DNA from: Dillenia suffruticosa
Lineage: Eukaryota > Streptophyta > Magnoliopsida > Dilleniales > Dilleniaceae
Length of the DNA stretch: 64,000 bases
Assembly (NCBI GenBank): GCA_033439265.1
Contig: JAVTVX010000001.1
Location: 18,742,608-18,806,607 of the forward strand
Reading direction: 5' to 3'
Part shown: in pieces, positions 38,301 to 49,700 of the stretch
Numbering within the stretch: position 1 is the first letter of the stretch
Layout: each line of letters begins with the position of its first letter
Position numbers and translations under genes: made by a program
Notes under the pieces: generated by a model
What the model saw: only the letters and a program-made list of their open reading frames with translations
Database searches by the model: none
Told to the model about the DNA's origin: nothing

Positions 38301-40093
38301 ATACCACAAAAGTAGTAACAACTTTTATTGGATTAAACAAGCATGGAAATAGACACATACAAAAGAAACGAAAAAGAAAGGCAAAAATACCTCCCATATA
38401 TCACCAACCCAAGAGAAACAGAAAGATTTACTGACACACCATTTGGAGGAATCCAACCTCTAAAATCAGCCATCAAAAACACCCAAATTTACTTTGTTTT
38501 AATCAGTCATATTTATATGTTGATTCTCCAAAATGGAAGCAATTCGGTCACTTGCAAGATGGTCAGTGCAGATATCACACTCTTTAAGTTATCATAAAGT
38601 CAAAATTTTAACTCACGAACAAGCAGGAACCAAAAGAACATATGGAAACAAGCAATAGTAATTACCATATCATCACCAAACACCAAGAAAAAACACCAAG
38701 CTTAAATTAAACACCATTTGTAGGCATCCCAACAAGAGGATAACCACTAAATCACAAAAAAAAAAAAAAAAAAAAACAAAGATCTCTTTTGCTTTCTTCA
38801 TTTCAGCCATTGTTTTTGGGGAAATTGTTCAAAAATGGAAGCAATTCAATCACTTACAAAACTGCTAGAGAAAAAATTACTCTTATCAGAAGGCATGAAA
38901 ATTTAACTCACAAACGAACATGGTAACAAAATAAGACAAAGAACCAACCAAATCTGTACCTTCCGAAACATCAGCCAACACAACAAAGACACCAAGCTTA
39001 AACACTAATTTGAGGAAACCCAACAACAAGACCACCTGTAAATCACACTATCAAAAACACCCACGTTCACTTTCTTTGTTTAAGCCATGATTCCATGGTG
39101 ATTCTTCAAAAATGGAAGCGATTCGGTCTCAAAACTACCAAAAATTCATGAAATTTCAGCTCAAAAACAAACATTGAAACAATAGATGACAAAAGGTATA
39201 CCTTCCATATCGTCACCCAAACCAAGAGAAACAGCCAACTTAGGCATTTGCTTCCTCCAAGCAGAACCCACCACCAATTTCCTGTACAACTCAATATCTT
39301 CTTTCTTCACAATCCCAAAAGTCACCAAATGCTGCAAAAACGTATGCACATCAGGAGTCTTCACATTCTCAATCCCACCCCTCAAATCCAAACTCCTCTT
39401 CCATGTCTCTGCAATCTCCTTCGCCCTTTCCTTCACTTTAGGCGTAACCAACAACCTTAATTTCCCCAAATTAGGGTCAACCATCACAGGAATCAAAGAT
39501 TCCAACATTAAAACACAAGCCCATCCTAAATCATTCATTCTCTCGGTCTTTTCCTCTCTTTTATCCTCCGGAAAAACCTCGGATATTGCTTCAAGAACAA
39601 ATCTCGCCGGATCGACACAATCGGCCAAAGCCCTCGGAATCTGAACCCTGAGAACCTCAATTTCCTTCTTTTTCCCAATCAAAAACCTCCAAAACCCTAG
39701 GGAATCCATCTTCACACAAAAAATTTTCAATTTCAAACACAGACCCTCAGAATCATCAACCTCTTCAACACACTCGATTTCTTCACTCTTCTCCAAAGCA
39801 ATCAAAGCTGCTTCCTTGTTTTCCTCGACTTTGGAGAGGGTATTTTCGACAGTGTCGTCGATTGTGACCTCGCGTTTCTCGAGCAAGTCGAGAGATTTCT
39901 GGGTTTTCTCGTTTAAGGTCTGGAATTTCTGCTTTAGTTCTTCGGATTTGCGCTGGAGGTTTTGTTCGAGAGAAGTGAAGTGATCGGAGAGTTCTTTCCA
40001 AAGTAAGGTGCAGCTCGTCATTAACGAGGTTTGTTTTTGGAACTCGTCGAAGGATGCCGGAGTTATCTCGCCGGGAACGGCGATTGAACCCAT
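35332..40093 (-). CDS. FRL4: FRIGIDA-like protein 4 (FRL4), 3 exons
   Basis: Exons (minus strand) are 39202-40093, 36412-36596 and 35332-35823: 1,569 bases and 522 residues, the usual FRL4 length. Residues 10-110 are a Glu/Lys-rich coiled coil. The Frigida domain runs from about 115 to 400 (LCLKLKIFCVKMDSLGFWRF, PRALADCVDPARFVLEAISE, WACVLMLESLIPVM and LAGRKEQSALRAVIKCIEEY). The C-terminal 120 residues are a Pro/Tyr/Ala/Ser-rich tail ending AYQQAYY. FRIGIDA-family proteins act as nuclear scaffolds; FRIGIDA itself promotes FLC expression, but FRL4 function is little known. The leader carries a GA/CT tract. Intron 1 is 2.6 kb and holds tandem copies of the exon-1 end. I recall At3g22440 and At4g14900 as counterparts. 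Confidence 0.93.
37285..37360 (+). mobile_element. tRNA-like pseudogene/retroposon in FRL4 intron 1
   Basis: About 74 bases look like a whole degenerate tRNA: gtcc pairs with ggac at the ends, tagctctgccggttagaat is D-arm-like, taatcttatgagcc is anticodon-arm-like, and gtcatggtttcaagccccac is T-arm-like. The anticodon stem no longer pairs well. It is followed by an A-run, and partial direct repeats (tttatttct) lie on both sides. A working tRNA gene is unlikely. Confidence 0.55.
37564..37624. repeat. 39-bp-period tandem duplication in FRL4 intron 1
   Basis: The 22-mer at 37564-37585 (tagaagaatgtgttctc and flanking aaata) recurs exactly at 37603-37624. Confidence 0.8.
38120..39240 (-). repeat. 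Diverged tandem array in FRL4 intron 1 containing copies of the exon-1 splice-donor junction
   Basis: Four units of about 270-300 bp lie at roughly 38120-38388, 38389-38660, 38661-38957 and 38958-39200. Shared landmarks include ttcatttcagcc with a gaaat.cttcaaaaatggaagc stretch (near 38197, 38795 and 39070; partial at 38505). Between units lie copies of the true junction. The real exon end on the plus strand (accttccatatcgtcaccca at 39200-39219) is matched by acctcccatatatcaccaac (38389), taccatatcatcaccaaaca (38663) and taccttccgaaacatcagcc (38957). Confidence 0.7.
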
Positions 40094-40118
40094 GGTTGTT
40101 TTCTAGAACTCTCCAAAC

Positions 40119-40120
<2 letters not shown>

Positions 40121-40158
<38 letters not shown>
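40121..40158. repeat. (GA)n leader microsatellite of FRL4
   Basis: About 19 GA units; on the FRL4 strand it is a CT tract starting about 28 bases upstream of the ATG at 40093. Confidence 0.85.
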
Positions 40159-40162
<4 letters not shown>

Positions 40163-41133
40163 CTAGAGTTTCTGATGAGAGAGAAAGTGAGGAGAGAGAA
40201 GGGAGAAGATAAAAGGTCGAATGACGGAAGTGGGACGGAGTGATGACGTGGAACTGCTACACGACGACACGCGTGTGAGGCGGCCATTGGGTTTGCACAT
40301 TTGTGGAGATAGTCGCGAAAGGGCTTTAACTCGACTCCTTTGCTTAATAAATAAGTAAAATTCAAATTTTATTTTATATTTGCTTAATAAATAAGTTATT
40401 AATAAAATAATTTTAATATTTTACACAAAAAGGATTAGGAAATTCTAAAAATATATAGGAAATATTATGCATATTAATAAGTCGAAGAACAACTCTAAAT
40501 TGTTTGAACCATTAAAGTTCAATTTCAGTTTAAATAAAAATTTCATCCATATGTAATATAAATATAAAATAAAATTTATTTTTAAAAATCAAATAAAAAT
40601 TTTTGAAAATAATACAATAAAAATCAAATGAATCAAATTCTTTTGATATTTTTATTAAAAAATCAAAATATTTTAAATTTTAATCAATTTAGTATCTGAT
40701 TTCTTTGATATTATTCAATTTTTGAGTATAATAATATAATTCTATTTTTTTAAATTAATTTAAGATGGCCATTGTTATTCAAAATTTTGATAATTCTATT
40801 ATTCATTCCTCTCTTTCAATTTTGGAAGAAAATTTTATTTTCCCTAATTCCCTAAATTAGTAAAACACGGAAATTCATCGTAGACGTCTAAGGTCTAAGT
40901 GCGACGTCCTATGTTGTCATTTCAGAAAACAGCTAAAGTCGGCGAAGTTGGAAAAAAGAAAAAAATGGTTAGTGCGCACCAGATAAGCCAACCCTGTTCT
41001 AAAATGCGCGTATAGGTAAAGCTGAGAGGTGCGTAGGATTAGCGGGAACCAAAAAGGCTGCTTAGGCATATGACGTTGGATAAGGATGTGTTTGGCTTTT
41101 GCAGAAACCGAAGTTGGATCAGATAGAAAAAGT

Positions 41134-41135
41134 TG

Positions 41136-41160
<25 letters not shown>
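41134..41160. repeat. (GA)n microsatellite
   Basis: About 14 GA units, 210 bases from a (CT)n tract at 41371-41399. The pair forms a long imperfect inverted repeat of simple sequence. Confidence 0.8.
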
Positions 41161-41166
<6 letters not shown>

Positions 41167-41370
41167 CTGAGGAAAGTGGGGGAGGGATGAGGGAAGGGAG
41201 CGTGGCCCCAGTGGACTGACCACCACATGGGCTGGAGTCAGAAAAAGTAAAGGGAGACATATCATACGACCCAGCCCTCACCCTCACACCCTCACCTCAC
41301 CCAGTGAGTGTGGTACAATTCAAACAATACAATACACAGTCGATGGTGGAGTGATGTTGATGATGCGATG

Positions 41371-41372
41371 GG

Positions 41373-41399
<27 letters not shown>
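41371..41399. repeat. (CT)n microsatellite
   Basis: About 14 CT units. Frames through it encode only Ser-Leu repeats and are not credible. Confidence 0.8.
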
Positions 41400-41403
<4 letters not shown>

Positions 41404-43119
41404 CCAGTGTGGCGGCATCTTGCGCATCGAAATTTTTGGAAGATGAAAAACAAAAACGAAGTACTTGTTTCCATCCAAGGCCTAAACAAAAGTCTTGAAC
41501 TCACCTATGGAATTTGTTGCATATGCTTTGAATATCGAAAATTAAAAAAATATATAAATTTTTTATTTTTTATTTTTAAAAAAAAATTAAAATAAAAATA
41601 TAAAAATAAATTTAATATTTATAATTTTAAAACTACCGATCGATCTGATATGATTGAAAAAATAAATTTTGAGAGTTTCTGAAATCCTCTTATTAATTAC
41701 TTTGTCAAACATGAATACACTCTTTAAAACTCTCTATTTTCCTCCGTCTTCCACCAAAACCCTCCATTAAAACGAACAGTAAATTAAAAAAAACGAAATA
41801 AACAAATTCAAAAAGATTTTAAGAATATTATATTATATATTAAAATCAAATTGATTACCGATTATATAAGATATTATATTAAATGAAAACAATTAATTAT
41901 TGTTTGTTAATGAATAATAAGCATTAAACCTTTTTTTTCTTTTTGAAATTTTTAGGGGCCTGGCGCTGCCTAACTTTGTTCTTGTTTTGGTTGAGTTTAT
42001 GAGGAGTTATTGCTCATGTTTAATAAGGGATTGTCTTCCTAAGATGCTCTTGTGTTTCAATTTTGTCTCCTCAAAAGGCTTCATGAGCTATGCCCCCGCC
42101 CCCTTTTTTTTTTGCATTTTGCAACTTTTTGTTGTCCGATTTTTGATCCTGTTGCATCTTATGTTTAGTCACTTCATATGGTCCTCTTGTGGGGTCATTG
42201 AAAAAGGATTTTAGTTTAAAAAATAAAAAAAAACCAAAATTTTTTTAATTAAATTTATGATTTCAACTTTTAAGAAAGGAAAAATAAATATCACCTCCTC
42301 ATAGATACCGAAAGTTTTAAAACAAATTTACAAATAATTTTTCACTTACAAGAATTTCCGAATTTAAATTAAGTTTTGTCTCTTTTGATGATCGGACATT
42401 TCAAGTCGAAAAAATATCATAAAATCGGATTACCCTTTATTATTCAAAATCCAAATATCATATTAAAATAATAATTAACAAATTCAAATCCTTTTTAATT
42501 TCATTTTTTGTTTCTCAAATATGAGAGAAAAAAAGAAAAAAAAAAACTCTCTTGTTTCCTCGCTCTCTCTCTTTTACGTAGAAGAGATGGCCGGCTTCTC
42601 CTCTGTTTTTTATTTTTTAAATTTACATCCATTCATTTCAAAAAAAAAAGAAGTGTCTTTTCTTTTAAAAATGAGTGAAAGGGGAGTTGAGGGATGATTA
42701 TTACAAAATAATAATTTCCTTCCTTATTTTAAATTTAAACAAAAAAAAGGAAAAGGATCAGGTCTATTTACATGATATACCATCCATTTTTTTAATTGAT
42801 CCGATAATTAATTCGATTTAAATTAATAATAATTAATTAATCGGTTATTAAATACTGATTAAAAAATTTAGAAAGGGATTTTTCTTAAGTTAAACTATGA
42901 AATTTTAAGGACATGTTTCGCTTGATTAAAGGGTATTTGGGTTGATAATTAAAAAAGCTAAAAGAAAATAAAAATTGATAAAGATATTATTTTGATAAAT
43001 GACAAATTCAAGTTGGGGCGTCTCATCATAGCACTAGCTTAGGTTTAGGGTAAGTCAAATCAAAATTAATTATGCAAGACCTGCGGCTCATTAAGGTTTT
43101 TAAATTTTTGTACGCTGTC

Positions 43120-43165
43120 GATCCGATATCTAAGATTTCACTGACTAATCTGAATCAACTACACG
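43120..43165 (-). mobile_element. SINE family A fragment
   Basis: gatccgatatctaag and ctgactaatctgaatc match the tail half of family A, compare the copy at 45005-45165. The head is absent. Confidence 0.4.
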
Positions 43166-43689
43166 AACGTTATCGATGGCCATTAATGTTTTTGGGGGTG
43201 CTATCCTCTTTGCATTTCATTAGCAAACAGGTTCGTGTTCAAGCGAAGACAAAACCATTCGATCAAGTCATTAATGAGAAACTTGTAGCCTAGCTTGGTC
43301 CCAAACCAATGCATCAATACAATTGGGTCAAGAAATTTTCATTCCACATCAGGAAGAGATAATGTTATCTATCATTCGTGACAAGAGTCAATGCCTTACT
43401 TGATTACCTAAAGAAATTAAATTGGCTGGTTCTATTATTCACTAATAATACAGGATAGCCTTCAAGCTAGAGAGACAACTTTGATTTTTCTTTTTTATGA
43501 TAAGAATTTAAATTTAAGTCATCCGATAAATATGGGAAAATGACTAATTTTTTTAATATATTTTTAATTAATTCATATAAAAATATATTTTTCAAATTTT
43601 ATTAAAATATGTCCTGACTCTATTTTGTGACCCTATAATATATTCAACAATAAATTAAAAAGAAAAATTAGTTTATCAACGTTATACGA

Positions 43690-43845
43690 ATGTAATGATC
43701 AAACACTCAATTTTTTTATTCAAGAGTTCAAATCTTGAAAACGAAAAAAAACAACCTCTAAATAGATCCAAAATGTTCGAACTAAATTAATCGGATAATT
43801 CAGATACCGATTAATCAAACATATTAAAAAAAAAAAATGATTGCT
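43690..43845 (+). mobile_element. SINE family A copy
   Basis: From left: a head with taatgatcaaacactcaatt, B-box-like caagagttcaaatcttgaaa, then atgttcgaactaaattaatc and cagataccgattaatc, ending in a 12-base A-run. The orientation is opposite to most copies here. Confidence 0.6.
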
Positions 43846-44034
43846 ACAAGTTGGATGCGAAAGGGAACCATCTAAATTATTGGCGTAAACTATAGCCAAC
43901 ACGCCCTAGGTGGCACGGCCCTAAATGTGCTTGTACTTATTAAATGAACTGATAATTATTCTCCACCACCATGCAATCTCCGACCAATGGAATTTAATTA
44001 ATTGAAAGAGTTAACACAGACCTTTCTAGCTCTT

Positions 44035-44097
44035 AACGACTCAGGTTACGAGTTGCTCACCAATAGATCGGTTCATTTGGTAGCCTTGCATTCGATC

Positions 44098-44134
<37 letters not shown>
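44035..44134 (+). mobile_element. tRNA-like retroposon with (TA)n tail
   Basis: ggtagccttgcattcgatcctc resembles a T-arm/B box, and the preceding 50 bases have tRNA-like spacing. It runs straight into (TA)n at 44101-44134. Confidence 0.45.
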
Positions 44135-44137
<3 letters not shown>

Positions 44138-44995
44138 AAATGATATCAATAGAGTTATAAATTATTAAAATCTTACATTCATTCGATCCTTTCGAGATGT
44201 ATTCAATGGCTAAACAAACCACATACTTCAAAGTAACCATCAATGGTGTAATGTAATAAGCAATTGTGACTACTAAAATCTTTTATTTTTTTAAGAAATT
44301 ATTATTAGTCATTAACTAATAAATTTTTAATATGAAAAAGCAACTTCTAGTAAATGTTTATATTCAAACTCCACGTACGTACGAAATTAATGTATATAGT
44401 TTGTCGATCAAAGCACGATTAGTCTGTATATGACAGGCAGTGAATGGTCTATAGTGCTCTGCCTTTCTTTTTCACACAAGATGAGTCATTCCTGACACAT
44501 CCCTTGTGAGTGCGAACCAACGAGATGATGTTCCCCAACACAGATTCAGCAAATTCGGAGATTTTCTATGGTCTGTACGTGGATGCTTAGCACAGAGCAA
44601 GCCCTCGGTACGAAGCATTAACACCAGAAGCACAGGGCCAAAAATAAAAATCATGACACAAAATGTGACACAAACGTACCACCTAGAACAAGAGAGATGT
44701 CACGACACACACCAGAAAAGGTCCTCTTTCTCCGGCCTCAAAGGAAAACTCATTTTGATCCCAAACATTTTCACCAAAAAATATAAAGATAGTCCAAAAC
44801 AAGGCACCTTTTAATCAAAAAACTTTGGTATTACCAAAGCCCCCGGTTTTGCACCAGAAAGTACCGGCGCCATCGCAGCACCACAGCTCAACCCATAATT
44901 TTCTTTTATTCTATCTTTCATACTTTTCTAGTAAAAAGGGAGGCGAAGGGCAATTAGGGTTGCTATCCCCTCTGAGCGTTCTTTTAAGGATCTAC

Positions 44996-45004
<9 letters not shown>

Positions 45005-45036
<32 letters not shown>

Positions 45037-45165
45037 CTACCGATATCTAAACTACTCCGACTAATCTCACTATGGGACCTCTTATGGGATTAACTCTCCC
45101 AATTCTTGTCTTTCTATTTCAAAGCTCGAGATATTAGCTAAACGAAACTGACACCCTACCATAAC
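45005..45165 (-). mobile_element. SINE family A copy with 30-base A-tail
   Basis: A T-run of about 33 at 45001-45034 (A-tail on the minus strand) is followed by ctaccgatatctaa, ctccgactaatctcactatg, ggacctcttatgggattaac and a head with caaagctcgagatattagc. The long clean tail suggests a fairly young insertion. Confidence 0.65.
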
Positions 45166-46709
45166 ACCATACCATTACATCCATGTTAGATCGATGAGAA
45201 TCTCCTCTCATGGTAAAATGTTAGTTGAGCCGTAGCAACTCTCTTCCGGGCAACGCACGTCACGCACAACCCCGTCAAGATGCTAAGAAGCTATAAAATA
45301 CGCTCCGGAACTCAAAAATAATAAAAATGGATTTATAACAACATGTAAATCCATTTGTCGGCTCTCTCCCCACTTTCTCTACCTTCCTGTTCAAAAAGGG
45401 AGTTCTTGCTAACATGGTAAACTGATACAGTATAAAAGTGAAATGCTTTAAAAATGTCCCCTCAGCTTACAACAAGAAGGAAACATGAGGAAAAAACAGA
45501 AACAAAGGTTAGAACAACAGAAACAAAACAACCGCTGAAAATGATGAGCATGTGAAGATATCTGTAAAACAAAGATGCAAGACTTTAACGCTTTAACTTT
45601 ACAAGCACATACAACCCTCTTTCAAACGCAGGGATGCCCTAATTTGGGACTTTTTTTGAGTACTGCCGCAAACATAGAACAATTTCAAAATCCCATATCC
45701 CCAGTTTACGGTTATGCTAGATACGAACATCAAAGAAACTTCTTATGCATGTTGAGCATCTTATGTAAAGCCATACATTAGCGACCGAGTTTCCTATCCT
45801 TCAGACAGTAAGTGTAATACAACAGCAAACTTCTAACATTGTCCTTTGGTACCACGACTGCACCACCTCAAAGATATTTTCAGCAAATAAGACCAGAAAG
45901 GGAGACCCTAATAAAATATCTCCAGACCACTCTCTCCCCCTAGGTTTACCACTTCTAGTGCCTGTATTGTGTGGTCAACTCTACATATGCCATCACCACA
46001 ACCACTGATCAATGCCAAGGAAGCTGTATCCTCACTGTGACTGGCCACCACCACTTCCATCTTACACCGACTCCCATATCCACCTTGAATCACAGTCAAA
46101 TCTGCATAAAAAGAGATAACAAAATACCTTACTCTACTAGATTTCTTCTGCTCCGCTATAATTATCACCTAAAATTTGCAAATTTAACAAAGGAATCATG
46201 TCATCAATGACATTCATAGTCTACATGCCGCAAGTCAGAGTTGGTGATATCCAAGGAAGGGCAATTTTCAATCTTGGCTTTGCCAGCAAAACATTAGATA
46301 ATCCTACAGCAAACCAATAAATGCTGCAGCAAAGGGGGGATGCATACTTGGGAGTACCAACACAACTATGCCTTCAGTTAGTTGGAGCACAGAAGGGCCA
46401 TAGTTTAAATAACACACTGAAAATGTGGAAGAAAACTACGAAAGTAGACTGGAAGCAACGGATTCCCAACTCAGAGATTAAGAGGGAAGCCAGGAAAAAA
46501 GAACAATATCATATTTCTTAGAAATTTCCTCGCATAAAACAAGCGTCATACTACAGGATTCAAGGGGCTCATCCACTCCTTTAAGTCCCCAGTATAAGGC
46601 ATTCATTCAAAAGTGAACATTCAGCACATTTTCCTCACAAAAAGATGATCATCAAAATAAATCATAAGACAGAAAATGTAGAATGCCCTACCAGTTTCTT
46701 GCTCTGCAT

Positions 46710-49700
46710 TTACTTCGTTGATTTGTATTCTCTTCTGCTCTCAATCACTGCCCTTTTCCGCGTGTCGAAATCAACAATATCTAGATCAGCAGCAGTTCCA
46801 AGATATCCATAAAGAACCCTATTCTTCTCTCCTGTCTTCTCATCAAGTTTCACAAGAAGAGGGTTTTTCTCATCATCCTTGCTAGATACCAATGGCTGTA
46901 CATGGAACCAAGCTCTACGCCCATGGTTCTCCTTCTCAAAGTATTCAGCCAGCCGTACAGCCTCTCTCAGGCCAGAATGATCGTTAGGAAACTTAACGAG
47001 TGTAATGCCTAAATGGCCATCTCTGCCATACACAGACTTTGACTTTCCAGCAGAAAATCCAAGATCTGAATGACAAACATATAGAAACAAAGACACGGTT
47101 TAAATAAACTCCACCGTTCTAGAAACAAAGATCCAAAGATAAGGGTTGATATCTCCATGCTTGAGAAGTGACTGCAAGAAATGGTAATATAATTTCAGGG
47201 CACAAAGATTCTCAAAGTCAAAACTCAAACAATAGATTAAGCGGAGCCCTTAGGGTTGCTAATATATGATTTAGTATTTAGTGTCTAATCACGCCCAAAC
47301 TGGAGGCCAACTTAGAAGCCCACCAGCATGAGGCACCCCAAAATTTTGAAGAGGAGGTTGCAAGTCACTCTTAAAGCTATCTTGGAATAGCTTACCAATT
47401 ATGTCATAAACGATCACATACAATCACAAGAAAAACAATAAATACCAGGGCAGCAGCCATGTCCATAAACATCCAATAGAAGACTATCTGAAGCCAAATA
47501 ACCAACACACTGCAAGCATCAGCAAAGAGGCATATTCAAAAAGCTATAGTGAGATGCAATGAACCACACAATAAAATCTTCAGTTCACAAAACATAGATG
47601 GGCAACTAGAGGGGCCACAATGAATGGAAACAAGGAACGATCTAGAGAATAAAAAAGAGGGTATAAAAAGGGGATAAGAGCTCGGAACAATTTGATTCTA
47701 CCATTAAATGAACAAAAGAATGGATATTTCGATCACCCCAAAACTGATCGAGCAAGGTTCTCAGACTGAAGAAAATATACAAGGCTAAATGTAAGTTTGC
47801 TTGTATGGGAAGTAATCCTGTCAAATGAGGAATGGATCATAATAATTATTTCTGTACTAGTGTAATGTATTAGTTAACAAGGCCAGAATCATAAGCAACA
47901 ACAAAAGTTAAGAAAATTAACTTCAATTAGTAGCAAATCATTTCCATAGTTTAGTTGGAGTTTATTGAAGGGAAAGGAAGGGAGCAGGTATGTGCACCAT
48001 TCTCTGTCTGTAACACCTTCTTCCCAAATCACTCCAGCCAAACTTAACAACCAACGGCATGGCCAACTATTGGGTGCAGATAAAAGATACACAAATTAAC
48101 CCGCTGCAGTTAGAAGCAAAATAATAATAAGAACATAGTAAACTAGATCTTAACAGATTAACAACCCTCAGATCTTGCATGACATAATCAACTCCTGCAC
48201 TAGCATATGAGACTAAGTGCACACTTTCAAGGCCATTTAGAACCAAAACAAAAAGGAAAGGCCCACGTGAATACAAATGATAGAAAAATCAGATACATGC
48301 ATGTGGAAACGGGTAGAGGAATGGGAACAGTTCAACTAAAATCCCTTCAACACCAAACAACTAAAAGGACAATGTGATTTATTCATGACCCAAATTACTA
48401 TGATTGGTCTATACAACTATGCTATTTATTCCATCTACTTCTCGAAATCAAAGCAGGTGCCTTTTAAGATGTCAAAGCACAAACATAATTGGAATAGAAA
48501 TTTCAAAAAACTCTATGTTTGTCCCCCTCTAAAGCTTAAAAACACATTAAATTCTATGGCAAGTTACTTTCAAAATGTTGATTACCAAGCTCACTGGACA
48601 ATAATCAGGTAAAGAGAATGAAATGTAACCACCCACCTGCATCAGTGGCAAAAACCTAAATGAAGCAGAGGCTTCATCAGGCCAAGATCAAGTGGTTGGA
48701 ATAAAGATTATTCATGACCAAGTCATTTATTGATTCTACTCTCTTATACAAAAATCAATAAAAGCAGAAAGAAACTTTGAAAAGAAGCATAGGGAGTGGG
48801 AAAGCTAGAGCCTGTAAGATCCATAGTAGTTAAAAGCGTGCTGAAGTGCACTTAAGAGCAGCTAAGCGTAGGTGTTGGGCTTTTTTCGAGTGATGTGCAG
48901 CGCATATGAAGAAGTGCAATTGAAGCGCGTTGAAGCGATAAAAAGCACACAAAGCGCAAAGTGAGCAAAAGCGACGCTTTATCATCAGTCTCCTTCTGCT
49001 CCTTCTGTTCGCTTCCTCTCCTCTGTTCTTCCCTTTCTGCTTTGCTTTTTTTTTTTTCCTGCACATCTTTCTCTCCTCTTCCTCCTGTCTTCATCTTCAG
49101 TCCACTTCCTGTCTGCCTGAATGTGTTGTTGTGCTGCTGAAGATGAAAGTTATTTTCGTTTGTGTTGTTCTAGAGGAAGAAGAAGATAATTAATAATTAA
49201 GAGTTCATCATCTTTTATTGTCTTTTCTTTCTTCTTTTTTTTTTCATTTTATTTTATCTTGTACCTGTTGCTCTACAACTCTTAAATGAACTTATTTGGT
49301 GGATTTGCCCTTTGTTGTTATTAAAAGCTTTGATTCTAATGTATGTTTTAATGTTATAACATATTAATATATGATTATTGTATATAAATATATATTTTAG
49401 TTTTGTACCTTAACTGCACTATATGAAAAAGCCCACGTTTTGCTTTGCACTTTGCACTTAAGCCCTAGGAGGGTCTGTTGCTCTTTTGCACTTTTTGCTT
49501 TTAACTACTATGGTAAGATCAGCATATTAGCATGTATGCTCGAAATTTTATGAATGATGGTACTTGACAAAGATACCAATCTTAAGCATTATCATGACAT
49601 AAAGCCAATATAAAAAATGCTACAAACATCAAAAGCAATTTGAAATGGGATATCCATATTTAGGTTACAGATAATATACTTCTAAAACTGACTACCAACT

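Larger units (their letters stand above)
40160..46709. other. Intergenic region between FRL4 and the XS-domain gene
   Basis: The first part is the FRL4 promoter side. A less AT-rich block at 40900-41510 carries a (GA)n tract (41134-41160) and a (CT)n tract (41371-41399) but no recognisable gene. SINE family A pieces lie at 43120-43165, 43690-43845 and 45005-45165, and a TA-tailed tRNA-like element at 44035-44134. 44480-44830 has an open frame that resembles nothing I know and lacks an ATG at its start. 45180-46709 is probably XS 3' UTR and spacer. Confidence 0.5.

Noticed and set aside
44506..44814. 102-codon plus-strand open frame
   Set aside because: It starts at GTG, not ATG, and has no family resemblance. 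Kept only as a note under the intergenic entry.
48830..49094. Minus-strand frames inside the hAT MITE
   Set aside because: Short, low-complexity and overlapping each other; no transposase motif.
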